Source: Halorhodospira halophila (GTDB lineage: Bacteria; Pseudomonadota; Gammaproteobacteria; Nitrococcales; Halorhodospiraceae). From it: 64,000 bases of DNA. The translations under genes were made by a program, and so were the position numbers. Positions 53,362-62,681 of this stretch are shown here, in pieces. The stretch's first letter is position 1, and each line of letters opens with the position of its first letter. Below the pieces are notes generated by a model. The model was not told the origin of the DNA. It did not search any database and saw only the letters and a program-made list of their open reading frames with translations. The DNA is taken from NCBI RefSeq assembly GCF_016653405.1, contig NZ_NHSN01000002.1, forward strand, positions 1-64,000, given 5' to 3'.

Positions 53362-54791
53362 TCCCCCTGCGCGCCTTGCTCCGCGGCGAGGGTGGCGGCG
53401 CGCCTGAGCCGCTCAACCACCCGCTCACCGCCCATCAGGTCGACCACCGGCTGCAGCTCCGGACCGCTACATCGACCGGTGAGCGCCGCGCGCAGCGGCA
53501 TGAAGAGTCGCTTGCCCTTGACCCCGGTACGTTCCTTGACCGCCTCGGTCAGCCCCTTGAACCGGGTGTAGCCCTCCTCAGCGGCACCCACGGCAGCCTC
53601 GAAGAACTCCGGCCCCGCCGAGACGATGGCCGCCTCGGCGTCGGCATCGAGCCCCGGCGGCCCGGCGAAGACCCGTTTGGCCCAGTCCCGCGCATCCGCC
53701 GGGAAACGCACGTTATCGCGCACGGCGTTGACCAGGTCGTCGGCGTACCCGGGGGGCACCAGGGCATCGATCCCCATCCACGGCCGCAGGCGCCGCGCCG
53801 GGCTGCGGTGCACCGCCTCGTCCTGCCAGTGCCGCAGATGGTCCGGGTCAAAACGCGACGGCGCCGTGCTGATACGCGCCGGATCGAAGACCTCGGCCAA
53901 GCCGGCCAGATCGAGCAGCGCTTCGGACGCGCAGGTGTGCCCGACCCGGGCCAGGTAATTGAGCATGGCCTCGGGCAGATACCCCTCTCGAGCCAACTCA
54001 CCGACGGAGCGACTGCCGTTGCGCTTGGACAGCGGCGCGCCATCGGCCCCGGTGATCAGCCCCATGTGGCCGTAACGCGGCGCCGACAGCCCCAAGGCCT
54101 TCAGGATGAGCAACTGCCGCGGGGTGTTCGTAAGGTGATCATCCCCCCGCAGGACATCGGTGATCCCCATCAGCGCGTCATCGACAGCGTTGGTGAACAG
54201 ATACGCGGCGGTGCCGTCGGCGCGGCGGATGATGAAGTCGCCGATGTCATCCGTCCGGAAGCTCTGCTCACCGTGGATGCGATCATCGAAGCGCACCTGC
54301 TCACCGCTCGGCACCCGGAACCGCAGAGCCGGCTGCACCCCCTCGGCGCGCTTGCGCGCCACCTCATCGGCGCTGAGGCGTGCGCAGGTGCCGGGATAGC
54401 GCGGCGGCTGCCCGGCCGAGCGCTGGGCACGCCGGGCCATCTCCAGCTCGCGCTCGCTGCAGAAGCAGGGGTAAGCCCACCCCTCGGCCTCGAGCTGTCG
54501 GTAGTAGGCGTCGTAGAGAAATCCCCGGTCAAACTGGTGGTACGGCGGCGCCGGACCGCCCACCTCCGGGCCTTCCTGCCAGTCCAGTCCCAGCCAGCGC
54601 AGATCGCCCATCAGCGAGCGGGTCGCCTCCGGGCTGTAGCGCTCACGATCGGTATCCTCGATCCGCAACACGAACCGCCCGCCGTTGCCGTAGGCCAGCA
54701 GGGCATTGAACAGGGCCGTGCGCAGGTTGCCGAGGTGCAGGGCCCCGGTCGGGCTCGGTGCAAAGCGCGTCTTGACGGTCATCTCGTTCAT
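53358..54791 (-). CDS. gltX: Glutamyl-tRNA synthetase
   Basis: A 477-residue class I synthetase. The HIGH region is [18 protein letters not shown] and the KMSKS region is PLSKRNGS; a Cys-containing insert ([15 protein letters not shown]) may hold zinc. It charges tRNA-Glu, whose gene is at 48.5 kb. Start at ATG 54791; ATG 54782 is possible. Operon with cysS. Confidence 0.97.
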   Translation of the reverse strand: MNEMTVKTRFAPSPTGALHLGNLRTALFNALLAYGNGGRFVLRIEDTDRERYSPEATRSLMGDLRWLGLDWQEGPEVGGPAPPYHQFDRGFLYDAYYRQLEAEGWAYPCFCSERELEMARRAQRSAGQPPRYPGTCARLSADEVARKRAEGVQPALRFRVPSGEQVRFDDRIHGEQSFRTDDIGDFIIRRADGTAAYLFTNAVDDALMGITDVLRGDDHLTNTPRQLLILKALGLSAPRYGHMGLITGADGAPLSKRNGSRSVGELAREGYLPEAMLNYLARVGHTCASEALLDLAGLAEVFDPARISTAPSRFDPDHLRHWQDEAVHRSPARRLRPWMGIDALVPPGYADDLVNAVRDNVRFPADARDWAKRVFAGPPGLDADAEAAIVSAGPEFFEAAVGAAEEGYTRFKGLTEAVKERTGVKGKRLFMPLRAALTGRCSGPELQPVVDLMGGERVVERLRRAATLAAEQGAQGE

Positions 54792-54906
54792 GGCGGGGCA
54801 TTTTAACAGCGTCGCCCTATTCCGGGGGCATCCCACGGCCTTGCCCGCGCTCCGCCCTCGAGGGACACTGGCGCTCCGTTAATGACACCGGACTCGGACC
54901 GACGCC

Positions 54907-55635
54907 ATGCCCCGACCCGTTCTGGTCATCGCCGACCTGCACCTGGACCGCAGCCGCCCGGCTGCGACGGACACCTTCCTGCGCTTCCTCGAGAAGGAGG
55001 CGCCGGGCGCCGAAGCCGTCTACATCTTGGGCGACCTGTTCGAGGCGTGGATCGGCGACGACGCGGTCTCCGCCGACGACCCCGTCCTGCAGGCCCTCCG
55101 TGCAGCCGCGGCGAGCACGGATATCTACGTCATGCACGGGAATCGGGATTTCCTGCTCGGTGCCGATTTCGCCGCAGCCAGCGGCACCCACCTGCTCCCC
55201 GATCCCAGCGTGGTGACCATCCACGGCGAACACGCGCTGATGATGCACGGCGACAGCCTGTGCACCGATGACGCCGAGTACATGGAGTTCCGCGCCATGG
55301 TGCGCGATCCCGCATGGCAGCAGCACTTCCTGGCGCTGCCGGTGGCGGAGCGACTCGAGCAGGCGCGCCAGGCGCGCGGCGCCAGCACCGAGCGGAACCA
55401 GCAGCTAGACGAGGCCATCATGGATGTCACCCCGGTGGCGGTGGATGCGGCACTCAGGGAGCACCAGGTGCGCTGGCTCATCCACGGCCACACGCATCGT
55501 CCGGCCATTCACGACTTGGACACACCCTTCGGTTGGGGCAAACGCTTCGTGGTGGGTGACTGGTTCGATCAGGGCAGCCTGCTGCGCTGTCAACCAGAGG
55601 GCTGGAGGCTGGAGACCCTGCCCCACGACGCCTAG
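54907..55635 (+). CDS. lpxH: UDP-2,3-diacylglucosamine hydrolase
   Basis: A 242-residue calcineurin-like phosphoesterase. Metal-site motifs are IADLHLDRS, GDLFEAWIGDD, MHGNRDFLLG and GHTHRP. LpxH splits UDP-2,3-diacylglucosamine to lipid X in lipid A synthesis at the inner membrane. Divergent from gltX. Length fits LpxH closely. Confidence 0.95.
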   Translation: MPRPVLVIADLHLDRSRPAATDTFLRFLEKEAPGAEAVYILGDLFEAWIGDDAVSADDPVLQALRAAAASTDIYVMHGNRDFLLGADFAAASGTHLLPDPSVVTIHGEHALMMHGDSLCTDDAEYMEFRAMVRDPAWQQHFLALPVAERLEQARQARGASTERNQQLDEAIMDVTPVAVDAALREHQVRWLIHGHTHRPAIHDLDTPFGWGKRFVVGDWFDQGSLLRCQPEGWRLETLPHDA

Positions 55636-55654
55636 CGGGCAGCAGGCGCCGCCG

Positions 55655-56641
55655 TCATGCAGCCTCCCCATGGGCGACGCACTTCAGCGCGCGCTCGATC
55701 ACGTCGGGGCCGGCCCCCGGCTGCTGACTGCCTTCGGTCAGGGTCCGACGCCAGGCGCGGGCACCGGGCAATCCATTGAACAGCCCCATGAGCACCTTGA
55801 CCAGCTGGCTCATGGGCACCCCTTCGCGCCGACGCGCCTCGACATAAGGCAGATACGCGGTCACCACAGCGCGACGCCCGGGCAACTCGCCTCCGAACAG
55901 CATGCAATCCCACTGTGCCAGCACGTAGGGATTGGAGAAGGCCTCGCGGCCGATCATCGCCCCATCGACCCACTGCAGCTGCTCCCGCAGCGTCGCCGCA
56001 TCCGCAATACCACCGTTGATCGCCACCTCCAGATCCGGCCGCCGCGCCTTGAGCCGATGCACACGGAGGTAATCCAGGGGCGGGATCTCGCGATTCTCCT
56101 TGGGGCTGAGCCCCGAAAGCCATGCCTTGCGGGCATGCACAATAAAGCTCCGGCACCCCGCTGCGGCCACGGCCTCCACGAAAGCGTCCAGGAAGGCCTC
56201 GCTGTCGTGATCGTCGACCCCGATGCGGGTTTTGACCGTCACCGGCAAGCGGGTGGCCGCCTGCATCGCGGCGACGCAGTCGGCCACCCGGGCCGGCTCG
56301 AGCATCAGGCAGGCCCCGAAACGCCCCGACTGCACACGGTCACTGGGGCACCCGACGTTGAGATTGACCTCGTCGTAACCCCACTGCTCGGCGAGGCGCG
56401 CCGCGTGGGCCAGCTCCTGCGGGTCGCTACCCCCGAACTGCACCGCCACCGGGTGCTCCGCCGGGTGAAACGGCAGAAAACGTTCCGCCGCCCCGTGCCA
56501 GAGCGCCACGGCCGGCACCATCTCCGTGTAGAGACGCACGTTGGGCGCCAGCAGGCGCAGGAAGTAGCGTGCCGGCGGCGTGGTCCACTCCATCATCGGG
56601 GCCACGCTCAAACGCCCGTGTATGCACGGCGGCTCGGTCAT
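55655..56641 (-). CDS. dusA: tRNA-dihydrouridine synthase A
   Basis: A 328-residue FMN-dependent Dus enzyme. The N-terminal SVAPMMEWTTPPARYFLRLL, the QFGGSDP segment and the catalytic loop NVGCPSDRVQSGRFGACLM (active Cys) are typical of DusA, which reduces uridine 20 and 20a in the D-loop. Start chosen at MTEPPC; the longer frame would overlap the glutaredoxin-like gene upstream. Confidence 0.95.
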   Translation of the reverse strand: MTEPPCIHGRLSVAPMMEWTTPPARYFLRLLAPNVRLYTEMVPAVALWHGAAERFLPFHPAEHPVAVQFGGSDPQELAHAARLAEQWGYDEVNLNVGCPSDRVQSGRFGACLMLEPARVADCVAAMQAATRLPVTVKTRIGVDDHDSEAFLDAFVEAVAAAGCRSFIVHARKAWLSGLSPKENREIPPLDYLRVHRLKARRPDLEVAINGGIADAATLREQLQWVDGAMIGREAFSNPYVLAQWDCMLFGGELPGRRAVVTAYLPYVEARRREGVPMSQLVKVLMGLFNGLPGARAWRRTLTEGSQQPGAGPDVIERALKCVAHGEAA

Positions 56642-56738
56642 CAGTCCCTCTCTGCAGTCACTCAGCGATGGTTTGCCGGGGCCGGCCGGCTGGGTATTAT
56701 ACGCCAAGGTACGGTTGCCAGCGGCACACACGCCACCC

Positions 56739-56993
56739 ATGACCCAATCCGTGACGCTCTACGGGACCAGCGGCTGCCACCTCTGCGACGAGGCGCGCGA
56801 CCTCATCCGCCGTTATGCGGCCTACACCCCGCTGCAGCTGCACGAGGCCGACGTCCTCGACCACTTCCCGGACGACCCGGCGCTCCAGGAGCGCATCCCC
56901 TTCCTGGAGGGCGAGCACCCCGGCGGGCGCCTGTTCTGGCCGTTCGATGCCGGGGACCTGCACCAGTGGCTGCAGACCGGAGGCCGACCGTGA
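56739..56993 (+). CDS. Glutaredoxin-like protein (DUF836 type)
   Basis: An 84-residue thioredoxin-fold protein with the active site SGCHLCDEAR (C-x2-C) and a cis-Pro region RIPFLEGE. It probably takes part in thiol exchange; targets are unknown. It overlaps the next gene in a GTGA junction, so it is coupled to an L,D-transpeptidase. Confidence 0.85.
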   Translation: MTQSVTLYGTSGCHLCDEARDLIRRYAAYTPLQLHEADVLDHFPDDPALQERIPFLEGEHPGGRLFWPFDAGDLHQWLQTGGRP

Positions 56994-57577
56994 GCCGGAT
57001 GGCGCGGCTGCTCCTTTGCCTGGCACTGCTTGCGCCGGGTCTGCTCGCGGCGCAGCAGGAGCCGCCGAACGACCTGCCGTTCAAGCCGGAGGACGATGAA
57101 CGATGGGTTCTGGTGGACACCGATACCTACCGGATAACCGTGTTTGAAGGGGACCGCCCCTTCGCGCATTTTGAAAACCTCGCCGTGGGCCGCTACGGCA
57201 CGGCGGAAACCCGCCGTCGCGGCGACCGGACCACTCCGCTGGGAAAATTCCGCATCAACCGGATCAATGAAGAGAGCCAGTACCATCTTTTTCTCGGGCT
57301 GAATTACCCAAGTCTGGAGAATGCGCGCAAGGCCCGGGATGACGGGACCATCGACCAAGAGGAGTATCTTGATTTTCTGGATGACTTTGCCCGCCTGGGT
57401 CGTCCGCCCCAGCGGACGGCTCTGGGCGGGCATATCGGCATCCACGGGGTGGGCGATGGTGATGTCCGGTTCCACCGGCATGTCAACTGGACAGATGGCT
57501 GCGTGGCGCTGGAAGACGATCAGGTCGAGGCGCTGGCCAGCCTTGTGGGCATTGGCACACGCGTGTATATCCGCTAG
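56990..57577 (+). CDS. L,D-transpeptidase (YkuD domain)
   Basis: A 195-residue exported protein: signal peptide (residues 1-about 22), then a YkuD domain with the catalytic signature HIGIHGVG...NWTDGCVALED (His and Cys). It can cross-link peptidoglycan or attach a lipoprotein to it. A GTG start, six bases after GGAGG, overlaps the upstream stop; ATG 56999 is the alternative. An Lpp-like lipoprotein gene follows within 54 bases. Confidence 0.88.
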   Translation: MSRMARLLLCLALLAPGLLAAQQEPPNDLPFKPEDDERWVLVDTDTYRITVFEGDRPFAHFENLAVGRYGTAETRRRGDRTTPLGKFRINRINEESQYHLFLGLNYPSLENARKARDDGTIDQEEYLDFLDDFARLGRPPQRTALGGHIGIHGVGDGDVRFHRHVNWTDGCVALEDDQVEALASLVGIGTRVYIR

Positions 57578-57630
57578 CATTCAAACACGAATAGGCGCAA
57601 AAAAACCTTCCCAGCACAAGGAGATACTCG

Positions 57631-57930
57631 ATGCCTCAACGTTTCGCATCCGTTGCCAAGCTCGCGGCTGTCGGCGCCGCCTTCGGCCTGGTCGCCGCCT
57701 GCGCCACCGTGGATGAGGATCAGATTGGCGCCGCGGTGGACCGTGAGCTTGAGGACCTCTACGCCGAGATGGACGAAACCCGCGCCATCGCTGAAGACGC
57801 CCGCGACACCGCCGAGGGCGCTGACGAGCGGGCGGCCGAGGCACACAGCATCGCCGAGGAGGCGCTGCGCAAGGCTGAGGACAACGAGGAGAAGATCGAC
57901 CGCATGTTCGAGCGGACGATGCAGAAGTAA
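57631..57930 (+). CDS. Lpp-like murein lipoprotein
   Basis: A 99-residue protein with a signal peptide ending in the lipobox LVAAC, followed by an Ala/Glu-rich heptad coiled coil (residues about 35-90) and a C-terminal lysine (RTMQK). This is the layout of Braun's lipoprotein and OprI, in which the last lysine is joined to peptidoglycan. It lies between two L,D-transpeptidase genes, the enzyme class that makes that link. AAGGAG ribosome site; strong terminator downstream. Confidence 0.88.
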   Translation: MPQRFASVAKLAAVGAAFGLVAACATVDEDQIGAAVDRELEDLYAEMDETRAIAEDARDTAEGADERAAEAHSIAEEALRKAEDNEEKIDRMFERTMQK

Positions 57931-57977
57931 CCAACCGTCGGAACCCCGGGCGTTAACGCGACGCCCGGCATCCCCGG

Positions 57978-58006
57978 AAGCCCGGCCCCGCGTCGGGCTT
58001 TTTTTT
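57978..58006 (+). terminator. Rho-independent terminator after the lipoprotein gene
   Basis: AAGCCCG (57978-57984) pairs with CGGGCTT (57994-58000) and eight T residues follow (57999-58006). It is the only textbook terminator with a long T-run in the window, as expected for a highly expressed lipoprotein. Confidence 0.9.
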
Positions 58007-58090
58007 CGCTCCGGGCATGGCAGCAAGGGTCGTCGACCCCACGGCGGCGCAGCACCCCGCCGATAGCCGCTATGCGGCTTGGGGGGGTGC

Positions 58091-59161
58091 TCACTCCCCG
58101 GACGGACGATGCGGGGTGGCGTTACTCCGGGACACACGGCGGATCCGCCCGTCCTGCTCATCGGCAGCCGCGCGGACCCGCGCGCCGTCCACCCGATGGG
58201 CCGTATCGCCGAGGGCGTGGGCGACACTCTCGACGGCCATCTCGACGCGCTCCGCCCGCGACGGATCGTCTTCCTCGAAGAACGGAAACGCCTGGAGGTG
58301 GAGCACCCCGTCGGCAGACCAACCTGCCTGGAACGGCTGATTGACGATCTTCACCGGCGTGCCCACTGACAACTGATCGTAGAGGTACTCGATATCCCGC
58401 GGATGCAGCCGGATGCACCCGTGGGTGGCCCGCATCCCGATGCCCCAGGGGCGGTTGGTGCCGTGAAGCAGATAGCCACTGATGTCGAGCAGGATGGCGT
58501 GCCGACCCAGCGGGTTGTCGGGTCCCGGGGGCACTTCGCGTGGCATCGTTTCGCCTCGCTCCTCGGCCTGCTTGCGGATCGACTCCGGCGGGTACCAGGC
58601 CGGGTCCTCGATCTTCCCGGTGACCTCGGTACGCCCGAGCGGGGTTGACCAGTCCATGCGTCCGATACTGACCGGGAAGATCTCCACCACTTGCTCGTCT
58701 TCCGGGTAGTGGTAGAGGCGCATCTCGGCCAGGTTGATGACCACGCCTTCACGCGGCGCATCGGGGAGGATGTAGCGTGACGGGATGCGAACCTCCGCGC
58801 CCTCCCCCGGCAGCCAGGTATCGACGCCCGGGTTGGCCATGCGGATCTGCTCGTAGCCGACCGCATGGCGCTTGGCGACATCCAGCAGGGTATCCTCGGC
58901 ATTCGCCCGGGCGGTCTGCTCCTCACCAACGACGTCGACGCCGTCCTGCAGCTCGAAGCGGTGAAGGGTCCGATCCCAGTCGTGCTCCTCGAAGGCGTCC
59001 TCGTCGACCACCTCGCCCTCGCCCGCCTGCTCGGGCGGAGGGGCTTCGTCAGCCACGACCGGCATCGCCAGCAACAGCAACCAGATCCCCGACCCGAGCA
59101 ACCCTGCACCTCGCGCAGCGTCCATCCGACACCGCACCCTGCCCGCCATACGTCCCGCCAT
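58091..59161 (-). CDS. LysM-containing L,D-transpeptidase (ErfK/YbiS type)
   Basis: A 356-residue exported protein. A signal-type segment lies at residues about 14-37, then a LysM-like domain (DTLLDVAKRHAVGYEQIRMANPGVD, about 88-135) and a YkuD domain with HGTNRPWGIGMRATHGCIRL (His and Cys catalytic pair). ErfK/YbiS/YcfS enzymes attach Lpp to murein; the adjacent Lpp-like gene supports that job. The ATG directly after the nudL stop is used (TAAATG junction); ATG 59125 would also keep the signal peptide. Confidence 0.88.
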   Translation of the reverse strand: MAGRMAGRVRCRMDAARGAGLLGSGIWLLLLAMPVVADEAPPPEQAGEGEVVDEDAFEEHDWDRTLHRFELQDGVDVVGEEQTARANAEDTLLDVAKRHAVGYEQIRMANPGVDTWLPGEGAEVRIPSRYILPDAPREGVVINLAEMRLYHYPEDEQVVEIFPVSIGRMDWSTPLGRTEVTGKIEDPAWYPPESIRKQAEERGETMPREVPPGPDNPLGRHAILLDISGYLLHGTNRPWGIGMRATHGCIRLHPRDIEYLYDQLSVGTPVKIVNQPFQAGWSADGVLHLQAFPFFEEDDPSRAERVEMAVESVAHALGDTAHRVDGARVRAAADEQDGRIRRVSRSNATPHRPSGE

Positions 59162-59767
59162 TTAGCCTATGCCCTGTAATGCTTCTCGGAGTTGCCAGAG
59201 CATACCTGCTGTCGCCCCCCAGATCAGCTGCTCCTGATGAATCAGCGCCGGGAAGCGCTCGATCCGTCCGAAGGGGCCGGGCACCCGGACCTCGCCGTCG
59301 ACACGCCCCTCGAGCAGCCGTTCCAGGGGCAGCTCGAAGACCGACTCGACCTCGCCCGGATCCGGCCGCCAGATGACCGGGCTGCGAATGACGGCAACCA
59401 CCGGCTGGATCACGAACCCGGTACCCGTATGGTAGCGGCCGAGCCGCCCGAGGACTCGCACCGCGTCGGGCTCGAGCCCAACCTCCTCGTGCGCCTCGCG
59501 CAGGGCGGTCGCCTCGGCGCTGGCATCGGCCGGATCGACGCGCCCCCCCGGGAAGCTCACCTGCCCCGGGTGATCACGCAGGCCGCCGGCGCGCCGCGTC
59601 AGCAGGATTCGCGGCTGATGCTGCGGCTCAAGCAGGGCGATCAGCACCGATGCCGGCACTGGGTGCCCCGGGGATCGGCGCCACCCGCGCTCAGGCCAGG
59701 CCTGCCCGGTCAGGCGGGCCCGCAGGGCCTCCGGGCAACACGCCGGTCCGGACAGGGCGACGGGCAT
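59162..59767 (-). CDS. nudL: Nudix hydrolase, CoA pyrophosphatase type
   Basis: A 201-residue Nudix protein. The box is GGRVDPADASAEATALREAHEEVGL, and the preceding LLTRRAGGLRDHPGQVSFPGGR is the CoAse-family signature (NudL/YeaB). It hydrolyses CoA and its derivatives. It starts seven bases after lipA, and its stop abuts the L,D-transpeptidase start. Confidence 0.9.
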   Translation of the reverse strand: MPVALSGPACCPEALRARLTGQAWPERGWRRSPGHPVPASVLIALLEPQHQPRILLTRRAGGLRDHPGQVSFPGGRVDPADASAEATALREAHEEVGLEPDAVRVLGRLGRYHTGTGFVIQPVVAVIRSPVIWRPDPGEVESVFELPLERLLEGRVDGEVRVPGPFGRIERFPALIHQEQLIWGATAGMLWQLREALQGIG

Positions 59768-59774
59768 GGCACCG

Positions 59775-60779
59775 TCAACCAGCGTCCGGGCCGGGGGCTG
59801 GCAAGCCGACGTTGTTGCCCTCGAGCACGCGGTCCGCCCGGTAGCTCGAACGCACCAGCGGACCCGCGACGACCTCACGGAACCCCAGCCTGAGCCCCTC
59901 CTGGCGAAGGGCCTCGAACTCGTCCGGGCTCACGAACCGCTCCACCGGAAGGTGGTTGCGGGTCGGCTGCAGATACTGCCCCAGGGTGACGATGTCCACC
60001 TCCGCCCGGCGCAAATCCTCGAAGGCCTCATGGAGCTCGGCATCCGTCTCGCCGAGCCCCACCATCAGGCTCGACTTGGTCACCACGTCGGGGCGCAACC
60101 GCTTGGCCGCCCGCAGCACGTCCAGGCTCTGCTCATAGTCGGCACGCGGGTCGCGCACCTGCGGTGAGAGGCGCCGGACCACCTCGACGTTGTGAGCGAA
60201 GACTTCCAACCCGGACTCGACCACCGTCCGCACGGCCTCTTCATCGCCACGGAAATCCGGCGTGAGGGCCTCGACCGCGGTTTCCGGATTCTCCGCCTTG
60301 ATCGCCCGAACGCACTGGGCGTAATGCTCCGCTCCGCCATCGCGCAGGTCATCACGGTCGACGGAGGTCAGAACGACGTAGCGCAATCCCATCAGGCGCA
60401 CCGACTCGGCGCAGTGCTGCGGCTCCCGGTCATCCAGACGCCCTTTGGGGTTGCCGGTATCCACGGAGCAGAACCGGCACGTGCGCGTGCACACCGATCC
60501 GAGAACCATAAAGGTGGCCGTGCCGTGGCTCCAGCACTCGCCCAGATTGGGACAATGGGACTCCTCGCAGACCGTGCTCAGGTGGTGGTCGTGGACGATA
60601 CCGCGCACCCGACGATAGCCCTCGCCGCCGGGAGCACGCGCCTTGAGCCACTGCGGCTTGCGTGCGCGCGGCGCCTGCTGCCCATCGCCGCGGCGCTTCA
60701 CGCCGTCCTTGATAGTGCGCACCCCGTCGCGTTCAAAGACACTACCGCTGCTCACCGGAATCCCCTTGAAATCGGTCAT
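59775..60779 (-). CDS. lipA: Lipoyl synthase
   Basis: A 334-residue radical SAM enzyme. Both iron-sulfur cluster motifs are intact: auxiliary [12 protein letters not shown] and radical [11 protein letters not shown]; the C-terminal RSSYRAD contains the conserved RSSY. It inserts sulfur into octanoyl groups on lipoyl domains. A perfect 8-3-8 dyad and a TACAAT -10 lie upstream. First gene of lipA-nudL. Confidence 0.97.
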   Translation of the reverse strand: MTDFKGIPVSSGSVFERDGVRTIKDGVKRRGDGQQAPRARKPQWLKARAPGGEGYRRVRGIVHDHHLSTVCEESHCPNLGECWSHGTATFMVLGSVCTRTCRFCSVDTGNPKGRLDDREPQHCAESVRLMGLRYVVLTSVDRDDLRDGGAEHYAQCVRAIKAENPETAVEALTPDFRGDEEAVRTVVESGLEVFAHNVEVVRRLSPQVRDPRADYEQSLDVLRAAKRLRPDVVTKSSLMVGLGETDAELHEAFEDLRRAEVDIVTLGQYLQPTRNHLPVERFVSPDEFEALRQEGLRLGFREVVAGPLVRSSYRADRVLEGNNVGLPAPGPDAG

Positions 60780-60808
60780 ACCCTACCCCTGGCCGCCATC
60801 GAAACCGC

Positions 60809-60841
60809 ACCGGATGTACCATCCGGTAGGATCCCATTGTA
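60809..60841 (-). promoter_or_regulatory. lipA promoter with an 8-3-8 operator-like dyad
   Basis: TACAAT on the minus strand (60841-60836) fits a -10 box. The perfect inverted repeat ACCGGATG-TAC-CATCCGGT (60809-60827) lies where transcription would start, a typical repressor position. The lipA leader would be about 50 bases. The regulator is not known. Confidence 0.55.
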
Positions 60842-60955
60842 CGCGCAGCAGCGCTGCCCTGCCGAACCACCCAGCCGGGGACGAAGCCCGGCAGCGGTCG
60901 CCAACCCAGGCCAGGAGCCCTAAGATGGGGCCGAGGCCACAGGAAGGATCGCCCC

Positions 60956-62086
60956 ATGTCCACGCCCCTGCTGCGCAGCACCACCCTGCTCGCCGGCCTT
61001 TTGTTTGCCGGCAGCGCCATCACCAGCCCCTGTGCCGAACCGGGGCAATGGTACGATCCGGGTCACCAACGCACCCTCGGCACCCATGAGGTGCTCGATG
61101 CCCTCGAGGGCGTCGATTTCATCCTGCTCGGCGAGCGCCACGACGATGCCGCCCACCACCGCTGGCAGCTCCATACCCTGGCCGCTTTGCACGGGCGAGG
61201 GGAGCTTGGGGCCATTGGCTTCGAGATGTTCCCACGCAGCAAACAGAAACCGCTAGAAGACTGGCGCACGGGCAACCTGACGCGCGAGGCGTTCCTCGAG
61301 GAGACCGAATGGCAGCGCGTCTGGGGCTACGACGCCGAACTCTACATGCCACTGTTCGAATTCGTCCGCGCGCACCGCGTGCCGGCCGAAGCCCTCAACG
61401 TTGAGCGAGACACCGTGCGCGCCGTGCGGGAACGCGGTTTCGACGATCTGGATGAGGACGAGCGTGAATCCGTCGGCCAGCCGGCAGCGGCCAGCGAGGC
61501 GTACCGGGACCGCCTGCAGGGTATCTTCCGTCATCACCCCGGCGCCGGCGAGAACGATGCCGACCTGGATCGGTTCATCGAGGCGCAGACGTTCTGGGAC
61601 CGGGCGATGGCCGAGTCGATGGTCTCCGCCCTAGAGGCCTACGGCGACCCGGTCGTCGGCATCGTCGGCAGGGGTCACGCCGAGTACGGTGACGGCATCG
61701 CCCACCAGCTCCGGGATCTCGGCCACGACTCGATCCGCATCCTGCTGCCGCTCGACGCCGCCGCCGCGTGCCCGGACGCCGATCGGGCGGACTTCGTCTT
61801 CGCGCTCGAGCCCGAGCGCGCCACCCCCGATCCGCCGCGTCTGGGCATCGCCATGGAGGAGGACGATTCGAAGGTGACCATCCTCGAAGTCTTCCCCGAT
61901 ACACCCGCCGATCAGGCCGGGCTGGCCGCCGGCGACCGCATCGTGAAGGCAGCGGAGACCGAGATCCGGCATCCTCGCGACCTGCAGCACATCGTGTCCC
62001 GTCAGGCGCCGGGCACCTGGCTGCCGCTGGTCATCGAGCGGAATGGGGAGACCTTGGAGAAGGTGGCGCGGTTCCCCGCCGAGTAG
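60956..62086 (+). CDS. ChaN-family protein with a C-terminal PDZ domain
   Basis: A 376-residue exported protein: signal peptide (residues 1-about 27, no clear lipobox), a ChaN/Tiki-like domain (about 40-270; VDFILLGERHDDAAHH, GFEMFPRSKQKPLEDW, GIVGRGHAEYGDGIA) and a PDZ domain (about 285-370; TPADQAGLAAGDRIVKAAET). ChaN proteins bind heme and the fold is related to proteases. The PDZ part suggests peptide binding. GGAAGGA ribosome site. Function is not established. Confidence 0.88.
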   Translation: MSTPLLRSTTLLAGLLFAGSAITSPCAEPGQWYDPGHQRTLGTHEVLDALEGVDFILLGERHDDAAHHRWQLHTLAALHGRGELGAIGFEMFPRSKQKPLEDWRTGNLTREAFLEETEWQRVWGYDAELYMPLFEFVRAHRVPAEALNVERDTVRAVRERGFDDLDEDERESVGQPAAASEAYRDRLQGIFRHHPGAGENDADLDRFIEAQTFWDRAMAESMVSALEAYGDPVVGIVGRGHAEYGDGIAHQLRDLGHDSIRILLPLDAAAACPDADRADFVFALEPERATPDPPRLGIAMEEDDSKVTILEVFPDTPADQAGLAAGDRIVKAAETEIRHPRDLQHIVSRQAPGTWLPLVIERNGETLEKVARFPAE

Positions 62087-62126
62087 CCGTGAGCGTTGGG
62101 CTGAGCTTCGCGCGGGGTTCCGCTTT

Positions 62127-62155
62127 GGCGGCCGGGCCCTGGCGACCCGGCCGCC
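62127..62155. terminator. Perfect 10-base hairpin between convergent genes
   Basis: GGCGGCCGGG (62127-62136) and CCCGGCCGCC (62146-62155) pair exactly around a nine-base loop, between the ChaN-PDZ gene and the convergent cytochrome gene. No T-run. Confidence 0.65.
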
Positions 62156-62163
62156 CCGCAGGA

Positions 62164-62472
62164 TCAAAGGGTCGAGAGCATGTACTCGATGGCCTTGACC
62201 AGATCCTCGCGGTCGGCACGCCCGTCGTAGGCCGGCATGGCGCCCTTGCCCGCGAGCGTGCTCTCGACCAGCTCGTCCACCGAGGAGGGCCGGTCGGCCC
62301 AGTCTTCGGGCGCGTTGAGCTCCGGTGCGCCGGCCACCCCGCGGTCATGGCACGAGGAACAGGTCGGAGCCGTGCCGTTGATGTAGATGGATTCGCCGTC
62401 GGCAAGGGCCGCCCCCATGCCGCCGAAGATCAGCGCGGTCGCGGTACCCGCGGCCAGAACAATGCGTTTCAT
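62164..62472 (-). CDS. Small periplasmic cytochrome c (class I, c5-like)
   Basis: A 102-residue protein with a signal peptide (ending GAALA), one heme site CSSCHDRG and the distal Met ligand in GKGAMPAYDG. The mature chain is about 78 residues, the size of c5/c551 electron carriers. The mature part is acidic. It would shuttle electrons between periplasmic redox partners, which are not encoded nearby. Confidence 0.93.
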   Translation of the reverse strand: MKRIVLAAGTATALIFGGMGAALADGESIYINGTAPTCSSCHDRGVAGAPELNAPEDWADRPSSVDELVESTLAGKGAMPAYDGRADREDLVKAIEYMLSTL

Positions 62473-62681
62473 GATCGGCTACTCCTCGGTCTTTTAGTCT
62501 CTATGCTTGATGCGCCCGGTAGCAGGGCCGCTCAATAGCCCGTCGAGCATCCCCTGGACGGGTGCCGGTGCGCCAGCCGACGTTCTCAGTGGCGCCCCTC
62601 GGGTTGGACTATCTCGATCAGTCTAGCCTAACGAGGCGCAAAGCGGTACCACGAATTCCCTGCTTTGTTGCCGGAAAACCT

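Noticed and set aside
53376-54806. Long open frame (476 codons) opposite gltX
   Set aside because: Shadow of gltX with no recognisable motif or ribosome site.
55424-56989. N-terminal extension of the L,D-transpeptidase frame
   Set aside because: The open frame runs back through dusA and lpxH, but the signal peptide and GGAGG site place the real start at 56990.
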